Part shown: in pieces, positions 7,586 through 15,069 of the stretch
How positions within the stretch are numbered: the stretch's first letter is position 1
Layout: each line of letters begins with the position of its first letter
Assembly (NCBI GenBank): GCA_011064905.1
Contig: JAAKFW010000002.1
Location: 1 to 21,736, forward strand
Length of the DNA: 21,736 bases
Reading direction: 5' to 3'
Source of the DNA: Candidatus Anoxychlamydiales bacterium
GTDB taxonomy: Bacteria > Chlamydiota > Chlamydiia > Chlamydiales > SM23-39
Notes under the pieces: generated by a model
Databases searched by the model: none
Seen by the model: only the letters and a program-made list of their open reading frames with translations
Told to the model about the DNA's origin: nothing
Program-made: the position numbers and the translations under genes

Positions 7586-7595
7586 GAACTTATTT

Positions 7596-8585
7596 TTAAG
7601 CTCTAGGATGAGTCTTATCATAGACCTTTCTTTTGAGCTTTGTTGAAACGTGTGTATAAATAGTAGTTGTTGCTAAATTTGAGTGTCCCAGCAGCATTTG
7701 AATGGTCTTTAAATCCATGCCATTTTCTAACCAGTGAGTTGCTATTGTATGTCTTATTGTATGAGGGGTAATATTTTCTCCAAGTGAGCTTAGTTTGAGA
7801 TATCTTTTAAAATTTCTATCAACTGATCTAACGGTTATCCTATTTCCAAATCTATTTAAAAAAATCGCCCCATTATCTTTTTGTTTTTTAGTCTCTTTTG
7901 TGTCTTTTAAACGATTTGGATGATTTAGATATTTTTTTATCCAATCAAGCGCTGTTTTAGTGATTGGAATTATTCTCTGTTTTTTTCCCTTTCCATATAC
8001 ATTTATTAAAAAAGAGTCTTCATCTAAATCATTTCTATCTAAATCAACTAGCTCTGATAGCCTTAAACCTGAGCTATAAAAAAGCTCCATTATAGCTCTA
8101 TCTCTTAGACCTAAATATGTCTCTAAATCACACGTATTAAAAAGATGTTCTACTTGATCAAAGTTTATAGCATTTGGAAGCGGTTTCTCTTTCTTTGGAC
8201 TTTGAATATCTTCTAAGGGGTTTATCTCAATTTTTTTCTCTTTCATTAGAAATTTGAAAAAAGATCTAAGTGACGATATTCTTCTTTGAATAGTTTTATT
8301 TTTCATTTTTTTATCATATAGATGAGCTAAATAGTTTCTAACTACCCATTTGTTAATCTCTTTTATTGAAAAACTCTTATCTGCAGATTTTAAAATTTTA
8401 TTTGACAATTTCTTTTTTTTTAAAATATTTAGTTCGATAAAATCTTTAAATGAATTTAAATCAATAGCGTAGTTTCTGATGGTGTGTATAGAGACATTTT
8501 TTACCATCTCTAAATATTTTAGATAAGATCTGGCTTCTGAACTAAAATCCATGAAATGTTCACTTGTTTTTCTAATTATTATCAT
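7596..8585 (-). CDS. xerC: Tyrosine recombinase XerC/XerD type
   Basis: Site-specific recombinase that resolves chromosome dimers at dif together with its partner. The N-terminal SAM-like DNA-binding domain (about residues 14-120) is followed by the catalytic domain with every active-site residue: Arg175 (SSGLRLSEL), Lys199 (YGKGKKQR), His275 and Arg278 (HTIRHT), His301 (LLGHSNL) and Tyr310 (TTIYTHV). A lysine-rich insertion lies around residues 222-238. Position next to the ABC-F gene corresponds to CT347-CT348 in Chlamydia trachomatis as I recall it, which favours xerC over an integrase of a mobile element. No ribosome site is clear for ATG 8585. ATG 8552 (MDFSSE) starts closer to the usual family N-terminus and is a real alternative. 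Confidence 0.9.
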   Translation of the reverse strand: MIIIRKTSEHFMDFSSEARSYLKYLEMVKNVSIHTIRNYAIDLNSFKDFIELNILKKKKLSNKILKSADKSFSIKEINKWVVRNYLAHLYDKKMKNKTIQRRISSLRSFFKFLMKEKKIEINPLEDIQSPKKEKPLPNAINFDQVEHLFNTCDLETYLGLRDRAIMELFYSSGLRLSELVDLDRNDLDEDSFLINVYGKGKKQRIIPITKTALDWIKKYLNHPNRLKDTKETKKQKDNGAIFLNRFGNRITVRSVDRNFKRYLKLSSLGENITPHTIRHTIATHWLENGMDLKTIQMLLGHSNLATTTIYTHVSTKLKRKVYDKTHPRA

Positions 8586-8634
8586 TTATAATAAATTAGA
8601 ATTAACATTTAATTTACAACAAAAATTTAAAAAA

Positions 8635-10221
8635 ATGATTACTTTAGATTCAATTAGTAAAAAATTTGGAGCGAGAACATTATTTGAAGATGTTACGGTC
8701 TCTTTTTCAGAAGGAAACAGATACGCTCTTACAGGGCCTAACGGGTGCGGAAAATCCACTCTTTTAAAAATTATCATGGAACTCGATGAAGCTACATCTG
8801 GAAAAGCTTATAAACCAAAAAAGGTTGGGTTTTTAAAACAAAATATTGAATCTTTTAAAGATTTTAAGGTAATAGATACTGTAATTTTTGGAAATGACAA
8901 GCTCTACAAGGTTATGCACGAAAGAGATCAGCTATACGAAAAAGAGATGACAAATGATATAGGAATGAGACTAGCTGAAATAGAAGAGATAATAGCTGAT
9001 GAAGATGGATATTCTGCAGAATCAGAAGCTGCTGATCTACTCATCGGAATGGGAATAGATATAGAGTTTCATGAAAAACTTTTAAAAGAGATTCCTCTAG
9101 ATAAACAATTTAGAACATTGCTTTGCCAGGCACTTTTTGGAAAACCAGAGGCTTTACTACTCGATGAACCGACAAATCATTTGGATTTAGAATCAATAAC
9201 CTGGTTAGAGAATTTTTTAGCTAACTACAGTGGCACATTAATCGTTATTAGCCACGATAGATATTTTTTAAATAGTGTAGCTACAGTTATCGCTGATATA
9301 GATTATGAAACAATCATTTTATATCCCGGAAATTATGATGATATGGTCCTAACTAAAACAAAGATAAGAGACAGAACTGAAAGAGAGACAAAAAATAAAG
9401 ATAAAAAAATTGAAAAACTAAATGAGTTCATTTCTAAATTTAGATCAGGAACTAGGGCATCTCAAGTACAATCTCGCGTAAAGGAAATCCACAAACTGCA
9501 ACCTCAAGAGCTAAGAAAATCAAATATTCAAAGACCATACATTAGATTTGTGCCACCTGAAATAATTCCGGGAAAATCAATTTTTAAAATAGAAAAAATT
9601 TCAAAATCTTATGATGCAAATCAAGTAATTGAAGATTTTTCTTTCGATGTTATGAGAGGAGATAAAATAGCTATTATAGGAAATAACGGCCAGGGAAAAA
9701 CAACTCTTTTAAAAATGATTGCTGATGTTCTAACGCCAGATAGTGGGTCTTGTCAAACAGGGCACAATGTATCAACCGGATATTTTCCTCAAAATCATCT
9801 AGATCTTATAGATAAAAATTCAAACATTACTTTAATTGATTGGTTAAAATCTAAAAAAGACAACGCTTTAGAACAAGAAATTAGAGGTGTTTTGGGTAAA
9901 CTTCTCTTCGCGGGAGATGATGCTTTCAAGCAAGTAAAAGCTCTATCAGGCGGAGAAACTGCAAGACTTATTTTAGCATCATTAATACTAACTGAGCCAA
10001 ATACCTTAGTATTTGATGAACCGAATAACCATTTAGACCTAGAAGCTGTATCAGCGCTCGCTTGGGGCCTAGATGAATTTAAAGGAACAGCTATTTTTTC
10101 ATCACACGATAGAGATTTAATCTCAAACGTTGCAACTAAAATTCTTGCTTTTGAAGATGGGGAAATTAATTACTTTCTTGGCTCTTATGATGAATATCTT
10201 GCAAAAAAAAGTTATGTCTAA
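8635..10221 (+). CDS. ABC-F family ATPase, YbiT-like
   Basis: Soluble twin-ATPase protein of the ABC-F group, which act on the ribosome rather than in transport. Domain 1 (residues 1-240) has Walker A GPNGCGKST (34-42) and LLLDEPTNHLDLES. Its signature position reads IPLDKQFRTLLCQAL, so the LSGGQ is lost, as in E. coli YbiT as I recall it. A charged linker (about 240-300) follows. Domain 2 has GNNGQGKTT (about 350-358), an intact LSGGE and VFDEPNNHLDLEA. There are no membrane segments. I set the start at ATG 8635 (MITLDSISKKFG), since the 28 codons upstream overlap xerC's start region and do not fit the family. The last bases overlap the next gene by 8, so the two are probably translated together. 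The location matches CT348 in Chlamydia. Confidence 0.93.
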   Translation: MITLDSISKKFGARTLFEDVTVSFSEGNRYALTGPNGCGKSTLLKIIMELDEATSGKAYKPKKVGFLKQNIESFKDFKVIDTVIFGNDKLYKVMHERDQLYEKEMTNDIGMRLAEIEEIIADEDGYSAESEAADLLIGMGIDIEFHEKLLKEIPLDKQFRTLLCQALFGKPEALLLDEPTNHLDLESITWLENFLANYSGTLIVISHDRYFLNSVATVIADIDYETIILYPGNYDDMVLTKTKIRDRTERETKNKDKKIEKLNEFISKFRSGTRASQVQSRVKEIHKLQPQELRKSNIQRPYIRFVPPEIIPGKSIFKIEKISKSYDANQVIEDFSFDVMRGDKIAIIGNNGQGKTTLLKMIADVLTPDSGSCQTGHNVSTGYFPQNHLDLIDKNSNITLIDWLKSKKDNALEQEIRGVLGKLLFAGDDAFKQVKALSGGETARLILASLILTEPNTLVFDEPNNHLDLEAVSALAWGLDEFKGTAIFSSHDRDLISNVATKILAFEDGEINYFLGSYDEYLAKKSYV

Positions 10222-10963
10222 TCAAACATTTACAAAAAAAAAGTTTTTAGAGTTAGATATAAAAAAGCAGCATAAAAAATTATCTGAAATCATTAGACAA
10301 ATTTATGAAAAAATTCTTTTAAAACAATATACTGAGCATCTATTTAATCACTATTTTCAAATATGCAATTGGGTAGGAATAGCTCTTATCGATACCAAAG
10401 ACTTGAAAGTAATTTCAGATAGATATCATTTTCATCTAAAAAAAGCTGATGTTAGCTTAAAAGAGCATAATCTTCTTCCAACTCTTAGATCGATAGATGG
10501 AAAAAATATTGAAAAACCCTTTTTAGAAAATGCTATCTATTTAGATCATCTTAGATCTGCTTTTAATGTTGGAAATATTATTAGGACTTGTGAGGCTTTG
10601 AGAATAGGACAGATTTATTTTGATGAAAAAACGCCTTTTATTGAAAATGAAAAAGTTCAAAAAACATCTATGGGATCGTATCAATTAACAAAATGCAAAA
10701 ATAAATTTGATCTAAAGGATTTACCTCGCCCGTTTATAGGTCTAGATACATCCGATAAATCTATTAGCATTCATGAGTTTATATTCCCTGAAAAATTTAC
10801 ACTAATTTTAGGTAATGAAGAGTATGGAATATCTAATAAAATGCTAAAAGAGATCGATTATTTAATTGAAATTCCTATGCTGGGTTTTAAAAATTCAATA
10901 AATGTAGCATCTGCCTTTGCTATATGCTCAAACGAAATTAGACGTCAAAAATCATCACTATAA
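10214..10963 (+). CDS. SpoU/TrmH-family RNA 2'-O-methyltransferase
   Basis: SAM-dependent ribose methylase of tRNA or rRNA with the knotted SPOUT fold. All three SpoU motifs are visible: DHLRSAFNVGNIIRTCEAL (motif 1, Asn and Arg), FTLILGNEEYGIS (motif 2), and IPMLGFKNSINVASAFAICSNEI (motif 3). The roughly 110 residues before motif 1 form a positively charged, unfamiliar domain. The specific target nucleotide cannot be assigned. ATG 10214 lies inside the end of the ABC-F gene (8-base overlap), and coupling of the two reading frames argues for one transcript. A 237-base gap with its own promoter separates it from the following ATPase gene. Confidence 0.88.
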   Translation: MSNQTFTKKKFLELDIKKQHKKLSEIIRQIYEKILLKQYTEHLFNHYFQICNWVGIALIDTKDLKVISDRYHFHLKKADVSLKEHNLLPTLRSIDGKNIEKPFLENAIYLDHLRSAFNVGNIIRTCEALRIGQIYFDEKTPFIENEKVQKTSMGSYQLTKCKNKFDLKDLPRPFIGLDTSDKSISIHEFIFPEKFTLILGNEEYGISNKMLKEIDYLIEIPMLGFKNSINVASAFAICSNEIRRQKSSL

Positions 10964-11122
10964 AAAATAATTCATTAGGCTGAAACCTAACAAAAAAATG
11001 TAAAATTATTTTAAATTATATCCCAAATTTATAGCTTTTTCGAAGATAAAAAACTGTATTTTTAAAGCATTTTAGGCTTTAATTTCCAACTTAAATACTT
11101 TATTAATAAAGACTTCTATTGC

Positions 11123-11164
11123 ATTAGACAAATTTGTCTAATGGTCACTGGACAAATTTGTCCA
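11123..11164 (+). promoter_or_regulatory. Twin palindromic operator
   Basis: Two perfect palindromes share the 12-base core GACAAATTTGTC: ATTAGACAAATTTGTCTAAT (11123-11142, 20 bp) and TGGACAAATTTGTCCA (11149-11164, 16 bp). Their centres are 24 bases apart. The second covers the -35 box of the promoter candidate for the ATPase gene, which is the layout of a repressor operator. The binding protein is not identified. Pairing as RNA hairpins is possible, but no T run follows either one. Confidence 0.75.
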
Positions 11165-11177
11165 ATATCGTTAATAT
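11149..11177 (+). promoter_or_regulatory. Promoter candidate for the ATPase gene
   Basis: TGGACA (11149-11154, five of six bases of the consensus) is followed after exactly 17 bases by TAATAT (11172-11177, with the key first, second and last positions). Transcription would start near 11184 and leave a leader of about 17 bases before ATG 11201. The -35 is the left half of the second palindrome. Confidence 0.55.
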
Positions 11178-11200
11178 AAAAAGAAAAAGAAGAAAATTTT

Positions 11201-12511
11201 ATGTTAAAACCCTATGAAGTTCATAATCAACTCACAAAAGGATTTAAAAATTTTACTAAACTAGATCCACATTTATCAGCTCTGTCTCAACTTAAATATC
11301 AATATTCAGCCGATTGGTGGAAAGAATTAAAATTAAATATTCCCGGAATCTATATTTTAACTGGAGGAAGACAAATTGGCAAATCAACTTCTTGCAAACT
11401 TTTAATAAAACATTGTCTACAAAAAAAAAAAATTGCTCCCAAAAATATGTTTTATTTACCTTGCGATGAAATTTATGATGCTAAAGAGCTTGGACAAAAG
11501 ATAAGATTTTTTTTAAGCCAAGTCACTAAAAAAGGACTTTTTTTACTTATTATAGATGAAATCACTTTTGTTAAAAATTGGGATCGTACCATCAAAGCAT
11601 TAGCTGATGAAGGTCTTTTCAATAAAGGTTTATGTATATTAACAGGCTCTGATACTCTAATTTTAAAAGAAGCTGCAATGCGTTTTCCGGGAAGAAGAGG
11701 CAAGGCATCAAAAATAGATTTTCATATATATCCATTAACTTTTTTTGAATATGTTTCTCTTCGAAAACAAAAATCAAAAATAACCAATGAAAATCTTTTA
11801 TCTTTTTTTGAAGAATATGCTCACTCAGGAGGATATTTAAGAGCAATTAATGATTTTGCAGAAAATGGTATTATAAGCGAATCCACATTTTTAACATATG
11901 AACAATGGATTCGAGGCGACTTTTTGAAACAAGGAAAAAACGAGGAAAATTTACTACAATTACTTAAAGCATTATTAACTATTGGATCTTCTCAAATTTC
12001 TTATTCTAGTCTAACACAAAAAATCGGACTTATAAGTAAAGAAACTTGCATTGACTATTTAAATTTGCTTCAAAGAATGGATGTTTTGATAAATCTACAA
12101 GCTTTCGATCAAACAAAAAAAACTGGATTTCCAAAAAAAGCAAGAAAATTTCATTTTTTAGATCCATTTATCTACCATACTATTTTTTATTGGCTAAAAA
12201 GAGAGGGCTATCTTAATTCCATTGAAAGCTTTCAAAATAGCTCTCTTATTGAAGGTTTGGTAGCATCTCATTGTCGTAGATTTGGAAAAACTTTTTATTT
12301 TAAGGGACAAGGTGAAATAGATGTTATATGGCTAAAAGAAAAACTTATTCAAGCTCTCGAAGTCAAGTGGTCAAATCAAATTAAATCAAATGATTTAAAA
12401 ATGCTGAAACAATTTAAAAATTCTACTATTTTAGGAAAATCTTTAAGCGAAGGATACATCGATCACATTAAAAGTATTCCTCTTTACAAATTTTTATATT
12501 CCATGAAATAA
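11201..12511 (+). CDS. AAA ATPase with nuclease-like C-terminus (AAA_14 / DUF4143 type)
   Basis: The N-terminal ATPase carries Walker A GGRQIGKST (55-63), Walker B LFLLIIDE (113-120, Asp119-Glu120), a sensor-like CILTGSDT, and PGRRGKASKIDFHIYPLTFFEYV, which is typical of the AAA_14/DUF4143 group. After a winged-helix-like middle (about 255-300), the C-terminal part has the DUF4143 pattern with GEIDVIW (Asp374) and ALEVKW (Glu387-X-Lys389), a D...ExK arrangement of the restriction-endonuclease fold. Members are abundant and poorly understood; links to mobile DNA or defence have been suggested, but no reaction is established. The ribosome site is weak (AAGAAG). It is set inside an otherwise conserved core block, behind its own palindrome-controlled promoter, and convergent with rnz at 23 bases. 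Independent acquisition is likely. Confidence 0.85.
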   Translation: MLKPYEVHNQLTKGFKNFTKLDPHLSALSQLKYQYSADWWKELKLNIPGIYILTGGRQIGKSTSCKLLIKHCLQKKKIAPKNMFYLPCDEIYDAKELGQKIRFFLSQVTKKGLFLLIIDEITFVKNWDRTIKALADEGLFNKGLCILTGSDTLILKEAAMRFPGRRGKASKIDFHIYPLTFFEYVSLRKQKSKITNENLLSFFEEYAHSGGYLRAINDFAENGIISESTFLTYEQWIRGDFLKQGKNEENLLQLLKALLTIGSSQISYSSLTQKIGLISKETCIDYLNLLQRMDVLINLQAFDQTKKTGFPKKARKFHFLDPFIYHTIFYWLKREGYLNSIESFQNSSLIEGLVASHCRRFGKTFYFKGQGEIDVIWLKEKLIQALEVKWSNQIKSNDLKMLKQFKNSTILGKSLSEGYIDHIKSIPLYKFLYSMK

Positions 12512-12534
12512 CTTAATTAGGCGACATCAGAATT

Positions 12535-13440
12535 TTAATTTGGAAATTTAAATCTTTTAAAGTCTTCAGCTATATAAGTATTTTCAAATATCTCTTTTGC
12601 TTCTTTTTCAAAGGGTAAAAGATCTAAATATCTTGCTGAGAAATGAGTTAAAATAAGCATTTGAACTTTAGCTTTTTTTGCTATTGTAGCTGCATCAGAA
12701 GCTGTCATATGTAAATATTTTTTAGCTAACTCTTTTTGCTCATCTAAAAAAGTAGATTCTGCAATCAGAATTTTAGCATTTTTTGCAATATCTGCTAAAT
12801 CATCTGAATATTTAGTATCTAAAATAACAGAGATAGCATCCCCTTTTTTAATGTAGCTAACATCTTTTAGATCTACTTTTTTATCATCTATTTTAATAGA
12901 GCCTTTTTCTTCTAATTTTTTAACATTCGGTCCAAAAACATTAAATTCTTTTAATTTATGTTTATAAAATTTTATTTTGTCGTGCTCTGTTATTCTCCAG
13001 CCGATAGAGTCAATTCCATGATTTAAAAATTTAGCTTCTATCTTAAATTTATCTGTCTCTTCAACAAGGCCGTCCTTTTCAACCGGATGTTCAACTATTT
13101 TTATATTTTGATGATAAACACAACCATATCTAAGAGCGTCAAAGTTTTTCTGATGAGATTTTGGATAGTAGCAATGCACTGGATGGGTAACTTTATCTAA
13201 ATTAAGTCTCATTAACATTGAACCGAGACCTAAACAGTGATCTCCATGAAAATGAGATACAAAAATTCTGTTCACACATGGAGGAGCAATATTCGCATAA
13301 ATAAATTGTCTTTGAGTACCCTCTCCTGGATCAAATAAAAGTCCTTCTTCATTCCATCTTACTAAATAAGCTCCGTGATTTCTTCTTCTAGTTGGTTGCT
13401 GCGATGAAGATCCGAGTATAATTATATCTTTATCACTCAC
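12535..13440 (-). CDS. rnz: Ribonuclease Z (tRNA 3' processing)
   Basis: Metallo-beta-lactamase-fold endonuclease that cuts 3' trailers from pre-tRNAs lacking encoded CCA. The zinc motif is complete: SHFHGDH (His63, His65, Asp67, His68). Other family marks are LLFDPGEGTQRQF (35-46), NHGIDSIGWRI, the Asp in VILDTKYSDD, AESTFLDEQKELA.KYLHMTASDAA, and LILTHFSARY. At 301 residues it is the short bacterial form. The start is GTG at 13440, read by a strong GGAGG (13445-13449) that lies inside the end of the rhomboid gene; the frames overlap by 8 bases, so translation is probably coupled. It is the last gene of the leftward lon operon and corresponds to CT346 in Chlamydia by recalled order. Confidence 0.93.
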   Translation of the reverse strand: MSDKDIIILGSSSQQPTRRRNHGAYLVRWNEEGLLFDPGEGTQRQFIYANIAPPCVNRIFVSHFHGDHCLGLGSMLMRLNLDKVTHPVHCYYPKSHQKNFDALRYGCVYHQNIKIVEHPVEKDGLVEETDKFKIEAKFLNHGIDSIGWRITEHDKIKFYKHKLKEFNVFGPNVKKLEEKGSIKIDDKKVDLKDVSYIKKGDAISVILDTKYSDDLADIAKNAKILIAESTFLDEQKELAKKYLHMTASDAATIAKKAKVQMLILTHFSARYLDLLPFEKEAKEIFENTYIAEDFKRFKFPN

Positions 13441-14584
13441 TGGGCCTCCAAGAAAAAAAAGGTATTTTAGCGAGTAACATACCAGCTAAAGCTCCAACTA
13501 TGTGGGCAGTATTGGCGATTCCTGGAGTAAATCCTACTTTTGGTTTGAAAACTTGAAAAAGAAAAGATCCTATTTGCAGAAACATCATAGCAAAAATAAA
13601 AATACCTATAAAATAAAAAATAGCGTTGGGAACGTTATATCCTTCCCATGGAGCTGCTTTTTGTCTTATAAAAATATATCCTATCATGCCAGTAATAATA
13701 CCTGAAAACCCTAAAAAGTACGGCCCTCCCATTAGATATTGAAAGGTATTAGATACTACAGCTACTAAAACTATAAAAATTAAGAATCTTACAAATCTAA
13801 GCCTTGGTTCCATTAACTTTCCAAGATACCAAAGCCAAAGCATATTAAATAAAATATGTAAAACACCACTATGTAATATAGCTGGGGTAAAAAGCCTCCA
13901 AACTTCACCCTCTCTTATTTTTTCAAATAAAGGTGGAGATTTATAGGGCGCTTCTTTAGTAGATTTTTTATTTTGAAATTTCTTCAGAAAAATTTCATAA
14001 AAACCCATCCAAGCTGGCATGCTTTCTATTTTTTTTATCTCTTCTTGAGCATCTTTAGGTGGATTTTCTAATTTTTTTACATCGTTTAATTGATATTTAA
14101 TGATTACACCATCCAAAAGAAGTCTTTGCTCTGGCAAATCATATAAAAATGACATCTGTATGGGAGTTAGCATAATTTGCTGTTTTAAGTTGTATTTTTT
14201 CATAACCTTAATCTCTTGCATGAAATTTACAAAATATAAAATTATACATAGAAAGAGGAAGAAAAATGTTAAAAAATATGGGCGGGATTTTTTCATTGCC
14301 ATAGGATCTTTTTGTTTTGGATCTATATTTTTTTTTTCTTCATTTTTTATAGGATTTTCAATTTTAACATCATATTTTGAATCTTTTGGATCTTTCATAA
14401 AACTTTGAAAATGTTTTATTGCAACATCTAAAAAATCTTCATTTTTAACCCAAATTGAGTATTTTAATTTTTGAGTATCTTTATCTGTTACTTGCTCTAT
14501 TTCATTTTCAATATCTTCTTTTTTTAAAAAAATAGAGAACCGAGAAGCTAAATTCTCTTCATCAAAACTTGCAACTATTCGCAT
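13433..14584 (-). CDS. Rhomboid intramembrane serine protease, GlpG-like
   Basis: Inner-membrane protease that cleaves within transmembrane helices. Residues 1-75 resemble the cytoplasmic N-terminal domain of GlpG (I.SF....A..F, then HFQSFMKDPKDSKY). A membrane helix lies at about 102-122, followed by a roughly 100-residue loop, and then the rhomboid core from about 225: EVWRLFTPAILHSGVLHILFNMLWLWYLG with Asn247, catalytic Ser294 in GFSG, and catalytic His361 in NTAHIVGALAG. The catalytic dyad is intact. The loop between helix 1 and the core is longer than in E. coli GlpG. ATG 14584 overlaps the nucleotidyltransferase gene by 10 bases, and the end overlaps rnz by 8, so this is an operon. Substrates are unknown. 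Confidence 0.9.
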   Translation of the reverse strand: MRIVASFDEENLASRFSIFLKKEDIENEIEQVTDKDTQKLKYSIWVKNEDFLDVAIKHFQSFMKDPKDSKYDVKIENPIKNEEKKNIDPKQKDPMAMKKSRPYFLTFFFLFLCIILYFVNFMQEIKVMKKYNLKQQIMLTPIQMSFLYDLPEQRLLLDGVIIKYQLNDVKKLENPPKDAQEEIKKIESMPAWMGFYEIFLKKFQNKKSTKEAPYKSPPLFEKIREGEVWRLFTPAILHSGVLHILFNMLWLWYLGKLMEPRLRFVRFLIFIVLVAVVSNTFQYLMGGPYFLGFSGIITGMIGYIFIRQKAAPWEGYNVPNAIFYFIGIFIFAMMFLQIGSFLFQVFKPKVGFTPGIANTAHIVGALAGMLLAKIPFFSWRPSE

Positions 14585-15069
14585 AACTTAATCTTTTGTA
14601 TAATGTTTGTTGTTGATAGGTTATCCACCAAATTTACTATGTGTATTTTCCCACCGTTTTTTTTCACTATATCGGCTTCTATACAATTTTCGCTATATTC
14701 TTTTCCGTTTACATGAACATTCGGTTTAATAATGCTCAGTATTTTGATAGGATCTGTTTCATCAAAACTTGTTACATAATCAACAAAAAAAAGTGAAGAT
14801 ACCATCTCAATTCTATATTTCAACTCAATTATCGGTCTTTTTTTACTTTTATATCTTTGAATAGAGCTATCTGTATTCAAAGCTACTATTAAAATATCAG
14901 CCTTAGTCGATGCTTCATAAATAATTCTTAAATGCCCAGGATGCATTAAATCAAAAGAACCATTAAGAGTAGCTATAGTCTTATTTTGTTCTCTCAGATT
15001 TTGCGCTTTTTTTTCTAGAAGATGCGGCTTTATCCATTTTTTTTGAAGTTTTTTTTCTAAACTTATCAT
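14575..15069 (-). CDS. RfaE2/HldE C-terminal-type nucleotidyltransferase
   Basis: Resembles the stand-alone adenylyltransferase that activates heptose-1-phosphate for LPS, in the cytidylyltransferase superfamily. Visible motifs are NGSFDLMHPGHL (residues 36-47, with His43 and His46), ALNTDSSIQRYKS..RPI, FVDYVTSFDETDPIKIL, VHVNGKEY and LSTTNII. There is no kinase half. Chlamydia LPS is known to contain Kdo but no heptose, so the true substrate here may differ, or this lineage may make a heptose core. I chose ATG 15069, with GGAAA just upstream, over TTG 15081. The first 29 or so residues still overlap the end of lon by 89 bases. No good later start precedes the NGSFD motif, so the overlap seems real. 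Confidence 0.8.
   Translation of the reverse strand: MISLEKKLQKKWIKPHLLEKKAQNLREQNKTIATLNGSFDLMHPGHLRIIYEASTKADILIVALNTDSSIQRYKSKKRPIIELKYRIEMVSSLFFVDYVTSFDETDPIKILSIIKPNVHVNGKEYSENCIEADIVKKNGGKIHIVNLVDNLSTTNIIQKIKLCE

Noticed and set aside
8551..8634. Upstream in-frame extension of the ABC-F gene
   Set aside because: The 28 extra codons start inside xerC, have no ribosome site, and precede the normal family start MITLDSISKKFG.
10130..10213. Upstream extension of the methyltransferase into the ABC-F gene
   Set aside because: It lies wholly within ABC-F coding sequence in another frame; ATG 10214 gives a normal N-terminus and a typical short overlap.
10973..10995. TTAGG-ctgaaa-CCTAA hairpin after the methyltransferase gene
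   Set aside because: Only 5 bp, and followed by A rather than T on the plus strand, so it does not make a terminator for that gene.
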